The position numbers and the translations under genes were made by a program. Source: a bacterium (GTDB taxonomy: Bacteria; JAJVIF01). Taken from it: DNA of 64,000 bases. This document shows, in pieces, positions 50,464 through 58,423 of this stretch; position 1 is the stretch's first letter, and each line of letters starts with the position of its first letter. Where the stretch lies: NCBI GenBank assembly GCA_022072165.1, contig JAJVIF010000001.1, positions 1,426,001 to 1,490,000 on the forward strand, in the 5' to 3' direction. The notes beneath the pieces were generated by a model. The model was not told where the DNA came from. It ran no database searches and worked only from the letters and a program-made list of their open reading frames with translations.

Positions 50464-51293
50464 GGAGTGCCGTTCTGGAGTTCTTCGCTCAGAGCTTCGG
50501 GATTGTCAGCTGCCCAGACCACCGGTGAGGGACCTCCAGGCGGCGCCGGGACCGGGGTCTTGGCCATCAGTTCCTCCAGATTCACCAGACGCTGGTAGTC
50601 CTGTCGGCGACCACTCCCCACCCCCGGCTGCCAGTCATCACCCCGCACCGAGGCCACCAGCTCCTCCAGGCCGAAGCCATCGTGGAGGTAGCTCCGGACG
50701 ATGTGCGCCAGCATTTCCTGGAAGAACACCCGTCGGTAAGTGAAATCGACGATGAGGTCGGCGTTCTGCATGGTCGGCCGGATGAAAGTTTCGTAGCTGG
50801 GACGGACGAAGCGCTGGTAGCGGTCGATGTTCCACTGTACGGAGCCCTCCCGCTCGTGCATGTCCCGCAGGAGCCGTCCGATGAGGCGCTGATCGGGATC
50901 GACGTGGAGGAAGACAGTCAGGTCGAACAGCGCCACCAGGGGCCAGGCCAGGAGGAACAGTCCATCCACCACCACCACCGGACGGGGCTCGATGTGGTGG
51001 GTCTCTTCGAGCTGGCGTTGCTGCCGGAAATCGTACAGTGGAGCCTCGATGGCCTGCCCGGACTTTAGCGCTTCGAGGTCCCTGGCGAAGCGGGCGAGTT
51101 CGATATGCCGGGGATGGTCGAAGTTGATGTCCCGGACATCGATGCTGCCATCGCCTGCTGGGGTCATGAAGTACTGATCCATGCTGAGGCGGGCGACCTG
51201 CGCCTTGCCCGCTTTTCGCTGGATGTACCGGGCCAGGTAGGTTTTGCCGGATCCCGAGCCGCCTGCGATACCTATGAGGATGGGGTCTGCCAC
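50460..51293 (-). CDS. udk: Uridine kinase family protein
   Basis: A 277-residue P-loop kinase of the uridine kinase/phosphoribulokinase family. IGIAGGSGSGKTYLARYIQ is the Walker A loop; LSMDQYFMTPAGDGSIDVRDINFDHP and VVVVDGLFLLAW contain the substrate-binding DQYY-like motif and DG(I/L)FLL; RLLRDMHERE is the lid. A C-terminal extension of about 60 residues is unlike E. coli Udk. It phosphorylates uridine or a related nucleoside. The start is GTG at 51293 with CATAAT (51307-51302) 8 nt upstream, so leaderless. The gene is coupled to waaA, a pairing with no obvious metabolic reason. Confidence 0.88.
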   Translation of the reverse strand: MADPILIGIAGGSGSGKTYLARYIQRKAGKAQVARLSMDQYFMTPAGDGSIDVRDINFDHPRHIELARFARDLEALKSGQAIEAPLYDFRQQRQLEETHHIEPRPVVVVDGLFLLAWPLVALFDLTVFLHVDPDQRLIGRLLRDMHEREGSVQWNIDRYQRFVRPSYETFIRPTMQNADLIVDFTYRRVFFQEMLAHIVRSYLHDGFGLEELVASVRGDDWQPGVGSGRRQDYQRLVNLEELMAKTPVPAPPGGPSPVVWAADNPEALSEELQNGTP

Positions 51294-51354
51294 GAGGGTT
51301 GATTATGCCCTGTCAGACCGCTGGGCATGGTTTCCGTACAATCGCCAGGACATG
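51291..51354. promoter_or_regulatory. Divergent leaderless promoters, udk and ABC transporter
   Basis: CATAAT on the minus strand (51307-51302) ends 8 nt before the udk GTG; TACAAT on the plus strand (51337-51342) ends 9 nt before the ABC transporter ATG. Confidence 0.6.
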
Positions 51355-53196
51355 GCCCCCCCTCCTGCCGGTGCATCACCTGCTGCGTCACACCGCCTCC
51401 TGCGCCTGCTCCTGGGTCAGGGGGGCTGGCTCGCGCTGGGGCTCCTCGGCATCCTGCTGAACAGTCTGGGGACCTTTTTCGTTTTTCTTTTCACGGAACC
51501 GTTTATCAACCGGCTACGGGGGATGGCGGTCGACCCCGGCACGTCCAGCTTCACCGCCTGGCTGACGAACACGTTCCCCCGGGTGTTTGGGGCGATGGTG
51601 AACCCCTCGGGGAGCCTGGTCCAGGACATGGAGCAGATCATAGGCTCCCTGGCAGTCGGAATCGTGGTGATGTCCTGTGGGCAGGCGCTGCAGGCGTACG
51701 GGCTCAACGCCGGGGTCCAGCGGATTCTCCGGGACTTGCGGGACCAGCTCTTTCGCCAGACGACCCGGCTGTCGCTGGACTACTTCGAGCGGGAACAGAC
51801 CGGCCAGATCCTGGCGCACCTGACGGTCGACATCGCCGCATTGCGGGACTATCTGACCAACGCGCTGGTACATTTTTTGTCGCATCCGGTGCTGTTTGTC
51901 GGAGCGCTGGCACTGATGCTCACCAAATCGGTGGAGCTCACGGTCCTGAGTCTCATTGTCCTGCCGTTGCTGGCGGGGCTCTTCTGGGTAGTAGGACGCC
52001 GGGTGCGTCGCGCCGGTCAGCGCTCCTTGCAGAGTCTGGGAGAGCTCTCGACCCACCTCACCGAAACCATTATCGGGATGCCAGTGGTGAAAGCGTTTTC
52101 CCGGGAGGCCGCCGGTCAGGCAGAGTTCGCCATGATGAACCGGGCGACCTTCAAGGCGGAGATGACGAAGGTCAAAGCCCGGGCATCAATGCTGGCGATC
52201 AGCACGACCATCGTGACCGGGGCTATCGCCTGGTTGCTGCTGGTGGGTCTCCGTATGGCGGAAGCCGGGACCCTCCCCGGTGGTGCCGGGGCGCTTGTCG
52301 CATTCATGCTCTTGCTGTACAAGTTTTCCGACAGCCTGCAGCGCTTCGGCGGGTACTGGACCGGCTTCCAGGAAATGCTGGCGGCAGCGGACCGCATCTT
52401 TCGGTATCTCGATCTGAAGCCCAGTGTCGCGGATCGTCCTGATGCCACCACCTTTTCGCTTGCGTCAGGCGAAGTCCGGTTCGAAGGGGTCACTTTTAGT
52501 TACAGCGGCGAGCCCCCCTGGTCCCTGCAGGAGGTCAGCTTCTCCATCCCGCCGGGCAAAACCGTCGCGCTGGTGGGGCCCTCAGGGAGTGGCAAGACCT
52601 CCATCGCGAAGCTCCTCCTCCGGTTCTATGACCCGGTATCGGGACGAGTCCTGATCGATAACCAGGACCTGCGCGAAGTGAAGCAGGGGTCGTTCCGGGA
52701 GCATCTGGCCTTCGTGCCGCAAGGGACACTTCTGTTTTCGGGCACCATCGCCAGCAACATTCGCTTTGGCAAGGAGTCCGCGACCGATGCCGAGGTGGAA
52801 GCGGCGGCGCGACAGGCCAATGCCCACGAATTCATCAGTCAGCTGGAGCAGGGGTACCTGACCCCAGTCGGCGAACGGGGGATCACCCTTTCTGGTGGTC
52901 AGGCCCAGCGGATCGCCATCGCCCGGGCCCTCCTGCGGGATCCGGCGATCCTGATCCTCGATGAAGCGACCAGTGCGCTGGACACCACATCCGAACAGGT
53001 CGTGCAGGAAGCCCTGACCCGGCTGATGACCGGCAGAACCACCCTGGTGATCGCGCACCGACTCTCTACCATTCAGGATGCCGACGAAATCCTGGTCCTC
53101 GACCGGGGACAGATCGTGCAGCGGGGAACGCACGCTGCCCTCCTCACTGAAGCCGGGATGTACCGCGAGTTGTATCGTCACGCTTCCATCACCTGA
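51352..53196 (+). CDS. MsbA-like lipid A / lipid exporter (ABC transporter)
   Basis: A 614-residue half transporter with six membrane segments and a C-terminal ATPase: Walker A LVGPSGSGKTSIAK, Q-loop, signature LSGGQAQRIAIARALL, Walker B ILILDEATSALD and H-loop IAHRLST. The coupling region SLDYFEREQTGQILAHLT fits the lipid flippase class. The next gene is kdsB, and waaA is divergent next door, so MsbA-type export of core-lipid A is the likely job; other multidrug-type substrates cannot be excluded. The ATG at 51352 follows TACAAT by 9 nt. Confidence 0.85.
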   Translation: MAPPPAGASPAASHRLLRLLLGQGGWLALGLLGILLNSLGTFFVFLFTEPFINRLRGMAVDPGTSSFTAWLTNTFPRVFGAMVNPSGSLVQDMEQIIGSLAVGIVVMSCGQALQAYGLNAGVQRILRDLRDQLFRQTTRLSLDYFEREQTGQILAHLTVDIAALRDYLTNALVHFLSHPVLFVGALALMLTKSVELTVLSLIVLPLLAGLFWVVGRRVRRAGQRSLQSLGELSTHLTETIIGMPVVKAFSREAAGQAEFAMMNRATFKAEMTKVKARASMLAISTTIVTGAIAWLLLVGLRMAEAGTLPGGAGALVAFMLLLYKFSDSLQRFGGYWTGFQEMLAAADRIFRYLDLKPSVADRPDATTFSLASGEVRFEGVTFSYSGEPPWSLQEVSFSIPPGKTVALVGPSGSGKTSIAKLLLRFYDPVSGRVLIDNQDLREVKQGSFREHLAFVPQGTLLFSGTIASNIRFGKESATDAEVEAAARQANAHEFISQLEQGYLTPVGERGITLSGGQAQRIAIARALLRDPAILILDEATSALDTTSEQVVQEALTRLMTGRTTLVIAHRLSTIQDADEILVLDRGQIVQRGTHAALLTEAGMYRELYRHASIT

Positions 53197-53217
53197 CCTT
53201 CACCAACGAGCCACACC

Positions 53218-53952
53218 ATGTCGCTGATCGGCTGCATCCCTGCAAGATTCGCCGCCACCCGCTTTCCGGGAAAGCCCCTGACCCTCCTGTGCGGAGCCCC
53301 CATGCTTGCCTGGGTTCTGCGCGGCTGCCAGGAGAGTCAACTGGTCTCCCGCTGGCTGGTGGCTACCGACGATGAACGCATTGCTTCAGCGGCCGAAGCC
53401 GCAGGCGTGGAAGCCGTCATGACCGACCCCGGACTCCCCTCCGGGACGGACAGGGTCTGCGCGGCCATACAGGGAACCGGGGCGACCCATGTCATCAACG
53501 TGCAGGGAGATGAGCCCCTCATCGATGGGAGCACGGTCGACCTGCTGGCCACGACGTTGCTGGAGCGGGGGTGTCCTCTGGCGACCCTGGCGCGACCACC
53601 GGAATCCGATGAGGACCCCGCAGACCCCAATCGTGTGAAAGTGGTCCGGGCCTCTGATGGAGCAGCCCTGTACTTCAGCCGGAGCCTCATCCCCTACCCC
53701 CGGACTGCCGTGCCCGCCGCCGGCCCCTGGATCCATGTCGGGCTCTACGGCTACGAGCGTCCCGCCCTCGAACAGCTGGTGAGCCTTCCACCGCATCCGC
53801 TGGAGCAATGCGAAGGCTTAGAGCAGCTGCGAGCGCTGGCGGCCGGGATGCGGATAGCGGTGGCCGAGGTCCGGCACAAGCTGTTGTCTGTGGATAGTCC
53901 CGATGATGTCCCGTCAGTGGAGGCGGCGCTGCAAGTGCGGTATCAGATCTGA
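53218..53952 (+). CDS. kdsB: CMP-Kdo synthetase (3-deoxy-manno-octulosonate cytidylyltransferase)
   Basis: KdsB activates Kdo as CMP-Kdo for WaaA. The 244-residue protein has IGCIPARFAATRFPGKPLTLLCGAPML, WLVATDDERIASAAEAAG, MTDPGLPSGTDRVCAAI and HVINVQGDEPLIDG, the nucleotide and metal sites. The later LYFSRSLIPYPR and HVGLYGYERPALEQLVSLPPHPLEQCEGLEQLRALAAG are family blocks. It starts 21 nt after the ABC transporter gene without a clear ribosome binding site, so it is co-transcribed and perhaps coupled. Confidence 0.95.
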   Translation: MSLIGCIPARFAATRFPGKPLTLLCGAPMLAWVLRGCQESQLVSRWLVATDDERIASAAEAAGVEAVMTDPGLPSGTDRVCAAIQGTGATHVINVQGDEPLIDGSTVDLLATTLLERGCPLATLARPPESDEDPADPNRVKVVRASDGAALYFSRSLIPYPRTAVPAAGPWIHVGLYGYERPALEQLVSLPPHPLEQCEGLEQLRALAAGMRIAVAEVRHKLLSVDSPDDVPSVEAALQVRYQI

Positions 53953-53981
53953 TCGGCGACGGTCAGGTCACGATGCTGCGA

Positions 53982-55214
53982 TCAGGCGGGGTCGGGCTGC
54001 TCTTCGAGGGGCAGGACATCACTCACGGCCCGATCGTCATCTGTCAGCAGCGCCTGGACGCGCCGGATAAAGGCGGGGTAGTACTGATCCATCAGCACCT
54101 TGAGTGTCGCGGCAATGGGGAGACTGAGCAGCGCGCCGGTGATGCCCCCCAGCACGCTCCCGGCCAGCAGGAAGAACATCACAGTGAGTGGATGGACATC
54201 CAGTTGCTTCCCCATGATGCGTGGGACGAGAAGCTGATTCTCGATCATCTGCACACCGGTGAAGATGAGGACAATCTTGCCCAGCACCGCCAGGTTCCCG
54301 CCCGTTTCAATCCCGGCCACCATCAACGCCACGATCAGTGCAATCGTCGGACCGACGACCGGGATGATCTCGGTCACGCCGGCAACGAGGGAAATCAGGA
54401 GCCAGGCGGAGACTTCAGGCACGAAGATCAGCAGCAGGATGGCATCGAGGATAAAGATCGAAAAGCCGAGCTTGATCTGGCCACGCAGGTAGCTGTTGAG
54501 GGTCCGCTCCAGATTCTGCAGGAAGTCGAGGGCGTTGGGCTGGAACGCTGGCGGAACATAGCTCAACAGCGTCCGCTTGATCGTCGGGCCATCAACAATC
54601 ATGTAGAAGACCAGAATCGGCAGCATCACGGCCACCGCGATGACCTGCCCGGCACCACCGAAGAGCTGTGACGCAAACGCCTGGAGATCAATGTTCTTGA
54701 GCCAGTTTTTCAGTTCATCGATGTAGTGCGTTTCGATCCAGATCAGTTGCTCTTCCAGCTCGTCGAGTTTGACCAGGTTCACTTTCGCCAGGGGCTCTGC
54801 CTTGAGGAGCACCAGGTCCTTGAGGGCGGTCAGCTGCTTGGCGATCGTACCGGTCTCGATGGCGGAGAGGAGGAGCCGGGTCTGCTCCTGAATGAGACCG
54901 CTGGTCAGGACGAGGGTCAGTGTCAGAAAGCCCCCCATCACGAGGTAAATGATCAGGATGGAGGGGCCAGCCCCCAGGCGACGTCCCCGTCCGAGGGGCA
55001 TCTGTCCCATCCACTGGACGAGCGGGAAGAGCAGGAACGCGATGACCATCGCCGCGAGGAACAGGGCGATCACTCCCCGCAGGAGACTCAACAGATAGAA
55101 CGCCAGCACCACCGTCGCGATGGTGAGGATGTTGCGGATGTTGAGAATCGACAGCGTTTCCGCACCACGCTCAGCGGGCGTCGATGGGAGGGGCGCTGGG
55201 GAAGCGTCGGTCAT
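53982..55214 (-). CDS. AI-2E family transporter (PerM-like) membrane protein
   Basis: A 410-residue membrane protein of the AI-2E/PerM family. Hydrophobic blocks such as NILTIATVVLAFYLLSLLRGVIALFL at the N-terminus and RGQIKLGFSIFILDAILLLI, VVGPTIALIVALMVAG and MFFLLAGSVLGGITGALLSLPIAATLKVL at the C-terminus match the conserved family end. A central coiled region (QTRLLLSAIETGTIAKQLTALKDLVLL) precedes the second half. The ATG at 55214 has GGAGCAGGT upstream, with a -10 TATGAT or TATCGT further up. Function uncertain; family members export small molecules. Confidence 0.83.
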   Translation of the reverse strand: MTDASPAPLPSTPAERGAETLSILNIRNILTIATVVLAFYLLSLLRGVIALFLAAMVIAFLLFPLVQWMGQMPLGRGRRLGAGPSILIIYLVMGGFLTLTLVLTSGLIQEQTRLLLSAIETGTIAKQLTALKDLVLLKAEPLAKVNLVKLDELEEQLIWIETHYIDELKNWLKNIDLQAFASQLFGGAGQVIAVAVMLPILVFYMIVDGPTIKRTLLSYVPPAFQPNALDFLQNLERTLNSYLRGQIKLGFSIFILDAILLLIFVPEVSAWLLISLVAGVTEIIPVVGPTIALIVALMVAGIETGGNLAVLGKIVLIFTGVQMIENQLLVPRIMGKQLDVHPLTVMFFLLAGSVLGGITGALLSLPIAATLKVLMDQYYPAFIRRVQALLTDDDRAVSDVLPLEEQPDPA

Positions 55215-55277
55215 ACCTGCTCCAGAGCAGTCTCTGTGCCAGCCCGCGGGAAGCGCCGACTGACTGACGATAGCGAA

Positions 55278-56471
55278 TCATAACGCGTGACCAGCGGGCA
55301 CTAACGGTGGCGCATGACGCCAGGCGACATCGAACCGTCCGCCCCCCACGACACGTCGCCCCTGCCACGCGACCGCCACCTGTCCCGGTGCGGGCAGCGG
55401 CCCGGGGGTGGCGTAGGTCACTCGTGCGCGTCGCCCCTCCAGGGGCTCGATGTGGGCCACGATCCTGGGACCCCGATAGCGGGGCTGCAGCTCGCAGTCA
55501 TAGGGCGTCGCGGGGTCGCCACCATCGGTCCGGACCACTTCCCGGAGCCAGACTTCCCGGGTGTCGCAGGCGGCGGCGGGTCCCACGATTAGCGCGTTAC
55601 GGGCAACATCTTTCTCCAGGACAAAGAGCGGCTCCGGTGCCGCCAGTCCGAGCCCCTTGCGCTGCCCGACCGTGTAATGCACGAGTCCCCGATGCTCTCC
55701 GAGGAGGGTTCCTGACTGATCCAAAATCGGTCCAGAGTTCTGGGATCCTGGGCGCAACAGATCCACGACTGCGGCATAGTCCCCATCCGGCGCAAAGCAG
55801 AGGTCCTGCGACTCTGGCTTGTTCGCGACTGGCAGCCGGGCTGCCGCCGCCAGCGTCCGGACTTCGGCCTTCGTGAGACTTCCCAGCGGGAAACCGAGAT
55901 GCGCCAGGAGGGGCGAATCGAGGAAATAGAGAAAGTAACTCTGGTCCTTGTCGGGATCGGTGGCCTGTTCCAGTGCCAGGGATCCTGTTTCGGTTGCGAC
56001 GATACGGGCGTAGTGCCCGGTGGCGAGCCAGTGCGCTCCCAGGTCGCGGGCCTTGCGCAGGAGGACGTCGAACTTCACACCCCGATTGCATTCCACGCAG
56101 GGATTCGGGGTTTCCCCCGCGAGGTACATCCCGGCGAAGGGGTCCAGGACATGCTGCCGGAAGTCCTTCTCCAGGTTGAGCACGTAGAACGGCATCTGCA
56201 GCGCTGCCGCGACACGCCGGGCATCCTCGCTCCCCGGCAACGAACAGCAGCCCCGTCCGGACCGGGGATCTGTCTCAATCGCACCACCATACAGATGTGC
56301 GGTGATACCGATGACGTCGTAACCCAGTTTCCGGAGGACCCAGGCCGTGGTGCCGGAATCGACCCCACCAGAGAGGCCGACCACGACTGGACCTGCGGCT
56401 GGCGAAGGTAATCGATTGGCATCGGTGATCCGCGCGAGGAGCGCGCTGATGGTGGCCTCAGTCATCGTCAT
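55278..56471 (-). CDS. mnmA: tRNA-specific 2-thiouridylase
   Basis: MnmA thiolates U34 of Lys, Glu and Gln tRNAs. The 397-residue protein has VVVGLSGGVDSGTTAWVLRKLGYDV (PP-loop), GETPNPCVECNRGVKFDVLLRKA with the first catalytic cysteine (CVEC), and LPVANKPESQDLCFAPDG with the second, and VHYTVGQRKGLGLAAPEPLFVLEKD. The ATG at 56471, inside the end of the IscU-like gene (14-nt overlap), is preferred; the ATG at 56465 gives 8. It is therefore translationally linked to that gene, a natural pairing because MnmA takes its sulfur from a persulfide relay. Confidence 0.95.
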   Translation of the reverse strand: MTMTEATISALLARITDANRLPSPAAGPVVVGLSGGVDSGTTAWVLRKLGYDVIGITAHLYGGAIETDPRSGRGCCSLPGSEDARRVAAALQMPFYVLNLEKDFRQHVLDPFAGMYLAGETPNPCVECNRGVKFDVLLRKARDLGAHWLATGHYARIVATETGSLALEQATDPDKDQSYFLYFLDSPLLAHLGFPLGSLTKAEVRTLAAAARLPVANKPESQDLCFAPDGDYAAVVDLLRPGSQNSGPILDQSGTLLGEHRGLVHYTVGQRKGLGLAAPEPLFVLEKDVARNALIVGPAAACDTREVWLREVVRTDGGDPATPYDCELQPRYRGPRIVAHIEPLEGRRARVTYATPGPLPAPGQVAVAWQGRRVVGGGRFDVAWRHAPPLVPAGHAL

Positions 56472-56913
56472 CACGCCTGATGCGAGACGCCGCCCATTCG
56501 ACTGCTTCGGCAAGATCGACGACATCCGGCAGCGGCGCGGGGTTACGACGGCGCAGGAGATCGACGCCCCCAGCTGGGGTGCTCAGCACGGCGCTACGGG
56601 CGTTTCCATGACGGCTGGCCCAGTCGCCGAGCGCACGATAGACCGCCTCCTGCAACAGACTGAAGCACTTGCCCTCGACAGACGAACAGCCATCGGAACT
56701 ACAGGACCGGGCGGTCACGGCCTGCAGGACTTCGGCATAGGGTCGCCCCTTGAGGTAGTCGAGGAAAACCGCCACGGTCCGGTCCATCGGCTCCTCGCTG
56801 ATGAGATCGATGGTGACCTCGGCGATGACGTCATCGCTGACAAAGACACGCGCGCGACAGAGGTCGCCCTGCCTGGTGTCTCCCACGATGGCCTGTCCAT
56901 AGGTCGCGTTCAT
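56458..56913 (-). CDS. NifU/IscU-like protein with altered cysteine ligands
   Basis: A 151-residue protein whose order of motifs recalls the IscU/NifU N-terminal scaffold: QGDLCRARVFVSDDVIAEVTIDLISEEPMDRTVAVFLDYLKGRPYAEVLQAV, then GKCFSLLQEAVYRALGDW, which parallels the HCSMLAEDAIKAAL end of IscU. The cysteine of the central GCGSA loop is not there (SEEPM instead), while SCSSDGC adds others. It may bind a cluster differently or carry sulfur for MnmA. The ATG at 56913 has CATAAT (56928-56923) 9 nt upstream, so it is probably leaderless. Its 3' end overlaps mnmA. Identification is by pattern only. Confidence 0.6.
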   Translation of the reverse strand: MNATYGQAIVGDTRQGDLCRARVFVSDDVIAEVTIDLISEEPMDRTVAVFLDYLKGRPYAEVLQAVTARSCSSDGCSSVEGKCFSLLQEAVYRALGDWASRHGNARSAVLSTPAGGVDLLRRRNPAPLPDVVDLAEAVEWAASRIRRDDDD

Positions 56914-56928
56914 AACAGGGTCATTATG
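56911..56928 (-). promoter_or_regulatory. Leaderless promoter of the IscU-like gene
   Basis: CATAAT on the minus strand (56928-56923) ends 9 nt before the ATG at 56913. This start is shorter than the open frame, which continues to 57048. Confidence 0.5.
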
Positions 56929-57099
56929 CGGTGTTGGCGACAAATTCGGGCTTGATGCTGATGGATCCTGCCGGGATGTCGGGCTCATAGTGGGCCGAAA
57001 GCGGGACTTATCCCCCGGATGGGGAGAGTTCTGCCCTGCCGGGTGCAAAGTGGGGCAGTACTGGGGGAGAAAGGGTGCATAACTATGGCACTTATGCTC

Positions 57100-57127
57100 T
57101 TGAGATGACGCGAGGAGTCACTATACT
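57100..57127 (+). promoter_or_regulatory. Promoter of a candidate non-coding RNA
   Basis: TTGAGA (57100-57105), a 16-bp spacer and TATACT (57122-57127) form a near-consensus promoter. No credible start codon follows. Confidence 0.6.
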
Positions 57128-57133
57128 CCTCCT

Positions 57134-57588
57134 CACTGCTTGTTGACAGCAGCGACGGAGTGCACGGAACGAACCGACTCCCGAGCAGACTCCCAGGAAT
57201 GGCCGCCAGGGATGGCAAGCTCGGAACCAGAGCGAGTTCGGGATGCGGGCGCACCGGTCGAAATCATCGTCCTACACTTCCGCAAGGGGTGCGAGCGATG
57301 ACAGGCGCGATCAGGATCTCACGACCCTGTCCGCGCCGGGAGGTCCCCGCAAGGGTGAACTCTGACGCACCGGCAATTTGCCCCGTTCAACTTTCCGCCG
57401 AAACACCGGCTCCGCGAGCGCACAGCCGGGTCCGCGATGGGGGGGGAGCCCCATCACCGCCTGACGGGATGACTGTCAGGGTCCGGGGACCCGAATCTGC
57501 CGCAGTCGCTGCGATGATCTGACGGTCCGGACCGTGGGGATCATCAGTCAACACTCCCGCGAGGCACCCCAGCAATGGGGTGCCTCGT
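57134..57588 (+). ncRNA. Candidate structured non-coding RNA, about 450 nt
   Basis: Between the IscU-like gene and the CPBP gene no ORF with normal composition exists. The stretch has many paired segments: CTGCT/AGCAG near the start; CCGAGC (57181-57186) with GCTCGG (57219-57224); GGCGCG and CAGG (57304-57315) with CCTG and CGCGCC (57326-57337); AAGGGTGAAC (57351-57360) with GTTCAACTTT (57385-57394) around GGCA-ATT-TGCC; GATGATC with GATCATC (57513-57545) enclosing ACGGTCC-GGACCGT. A promoter precedes it and a terminator ends it. It lacks the hallmark sequences of RNase P, tmRNA or SRP RNA, so its class is open. Confidence 0.55.
57561..57588 (+). terminator. Terminator of the candidate ncRNA
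   Basis: CGAGGCACCCC (57561-57571) and GGGGTGCCTCG (57578-57588) form an 11-bp stem with loop AGCAAT, followed by TCTGCTTTCT. Confidence 0.78.
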
Positions 57589-57654
57589 CTGCTTTCTGGT
57601 TCCTTCACTGAGCCCCGTAGCTGGTGGCTCGAATGGCGCGATCGTTTGGACGTG

Positions 57655-57673
57655 TACGCTACCCGGTGCCATG
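57655..57673 (+). promoter_or_regulatory. Near-leaderless promoter of the CPBP protease gene
   Basis: TACGCT (57655-57660) ends 10 nt before the ATG at 57671. Confidence 0.55.
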
Positions 57674-58423
57674 ACGACGGCTCCTCCTCCCGCACCCGAC
57701 CACGGTGATCCGCCCCCGCTCCTTTCCTGGCTGGCGCTGGTCATCGTGCTGGCTGCGACCGGGCTGGAAGTGACGACCATTTTGCAGGCGCAACTGGCGG
57801 GGTCAGAAGTGGCGATTGAGCGACTCTTCACTCCGGCGGCGCTGGGACTCGTGACGGTGCAGCTGCTCATCGCCGGGGGGCTCGCGATGATCTGTCAGCA
57901 GCTCACCGACGGAACCTGGCTCACCCTCGGGTCGTGGGAGGTCTTCCGCTCCCGGGACGCAGCACTGCGCGCGGTCGTGCTGGGAATTGCCCTCTTTGTG
58001 CTATTGAGCTTTTTACTGCCATCGCTGCTGATTTCGATTTGGCCATCGCTGCATCAGGCACACCCCAATATTCTGGCCGGAGCGATCCCGGACCTGCAGA
58101 CACTCCTCTGGGGCCTGCCGGTCGCGGTGATTGGGGGCGGGGTCCGGGAAGAACTCTGGCGCGTGGTCTGGCTCCGGGCTTTCGAGCGTGTGGGGGGGCA
58201 GACCGGACTGCTGATCGGCTTCGCGAGCAGCGTGGTCCTCTTCGGAGCGGTCCATTGGTATCAGGGGCCGGTGGCGGTGGGCATCACCGCGGTCATGGGG
58301 CTCCTGCTCGGATGGCGCTGGATGGTTCGTCGGGATCTGTCAGAGCTGATCGTGATGCACGGACTCCACAATGCCTGCACGCTCGTGCTGGTCTGGCTCA
58401 TGCCCCACGCAGGCGCTCCGTAA
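57671..58423 (+). CDS. CPBP family intramembrane metalloprotease
   Basis: A 250-residue membrane protein of the CPBP (CAAX-protease-like) family. The motifs are VREELWRVVWLR (EExxR), FGAVHWYQG (second zinc histidine) and MHGLHNACTLVL (third). About seven hydrophobic segments, with the motifs at the ends of the later helices. These are intramembrane proteases or processing enzymes for peptides. The 3' end overlaps the 3' end of the convergent acyltransferase gene by 26 nt. The frame is open upstream to 57575, but the -10 at 57655 argues for 57671. Confidence 0.85.
   Translation: MTTAPPPAPDHGDPPPLLSWLALVIVLAATGLEVTTILQAQLAGSEVAIERLFTPAALGLVTVQLLIAGGLAMICQQLTDGTWLTLGSWEVFRSRDAALRAVVLGIALFVLLSFLLPSLLISIWPSLHQAHPNILAGAIPDLQTLLWGLPVAVIGGGVREELWRVVWLRAFERVGGQTGLLIGFASSVVLFGAVHWYQGPVAVGITAVMGLLLGWRWMVRRDLSELIVMHGLHNACTLVLVWLMPHAGAP

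Noticed and set aside
57160-57522. 120-residue ORF inside the candidate ncRNA
   Set aside because: Arg/Ser/Pro-rich composition typical of a shadow frame, a GTG start without ribosome binding site, and no recognisable motif. The same bases form stable stems.
57134-57588. RNase P RNA, tmRNA or SRP RNA
   Set aside because: Considered because of size and structure. I could not find GAGGAAAGTCC-like and ACAGAA elements of RNase P, a tRNA-like end for tmRNA, or the GGAAGC/AGCA tetraloop region of SRP RNA.
57387-57695. Minus-strand ORF of 102 residues across the ncRNA terminator and CPBP start
   Set aside because: It runs antisense through a terminator hairpin and the promoter of the CPBP gene and has shadow-frame composition.
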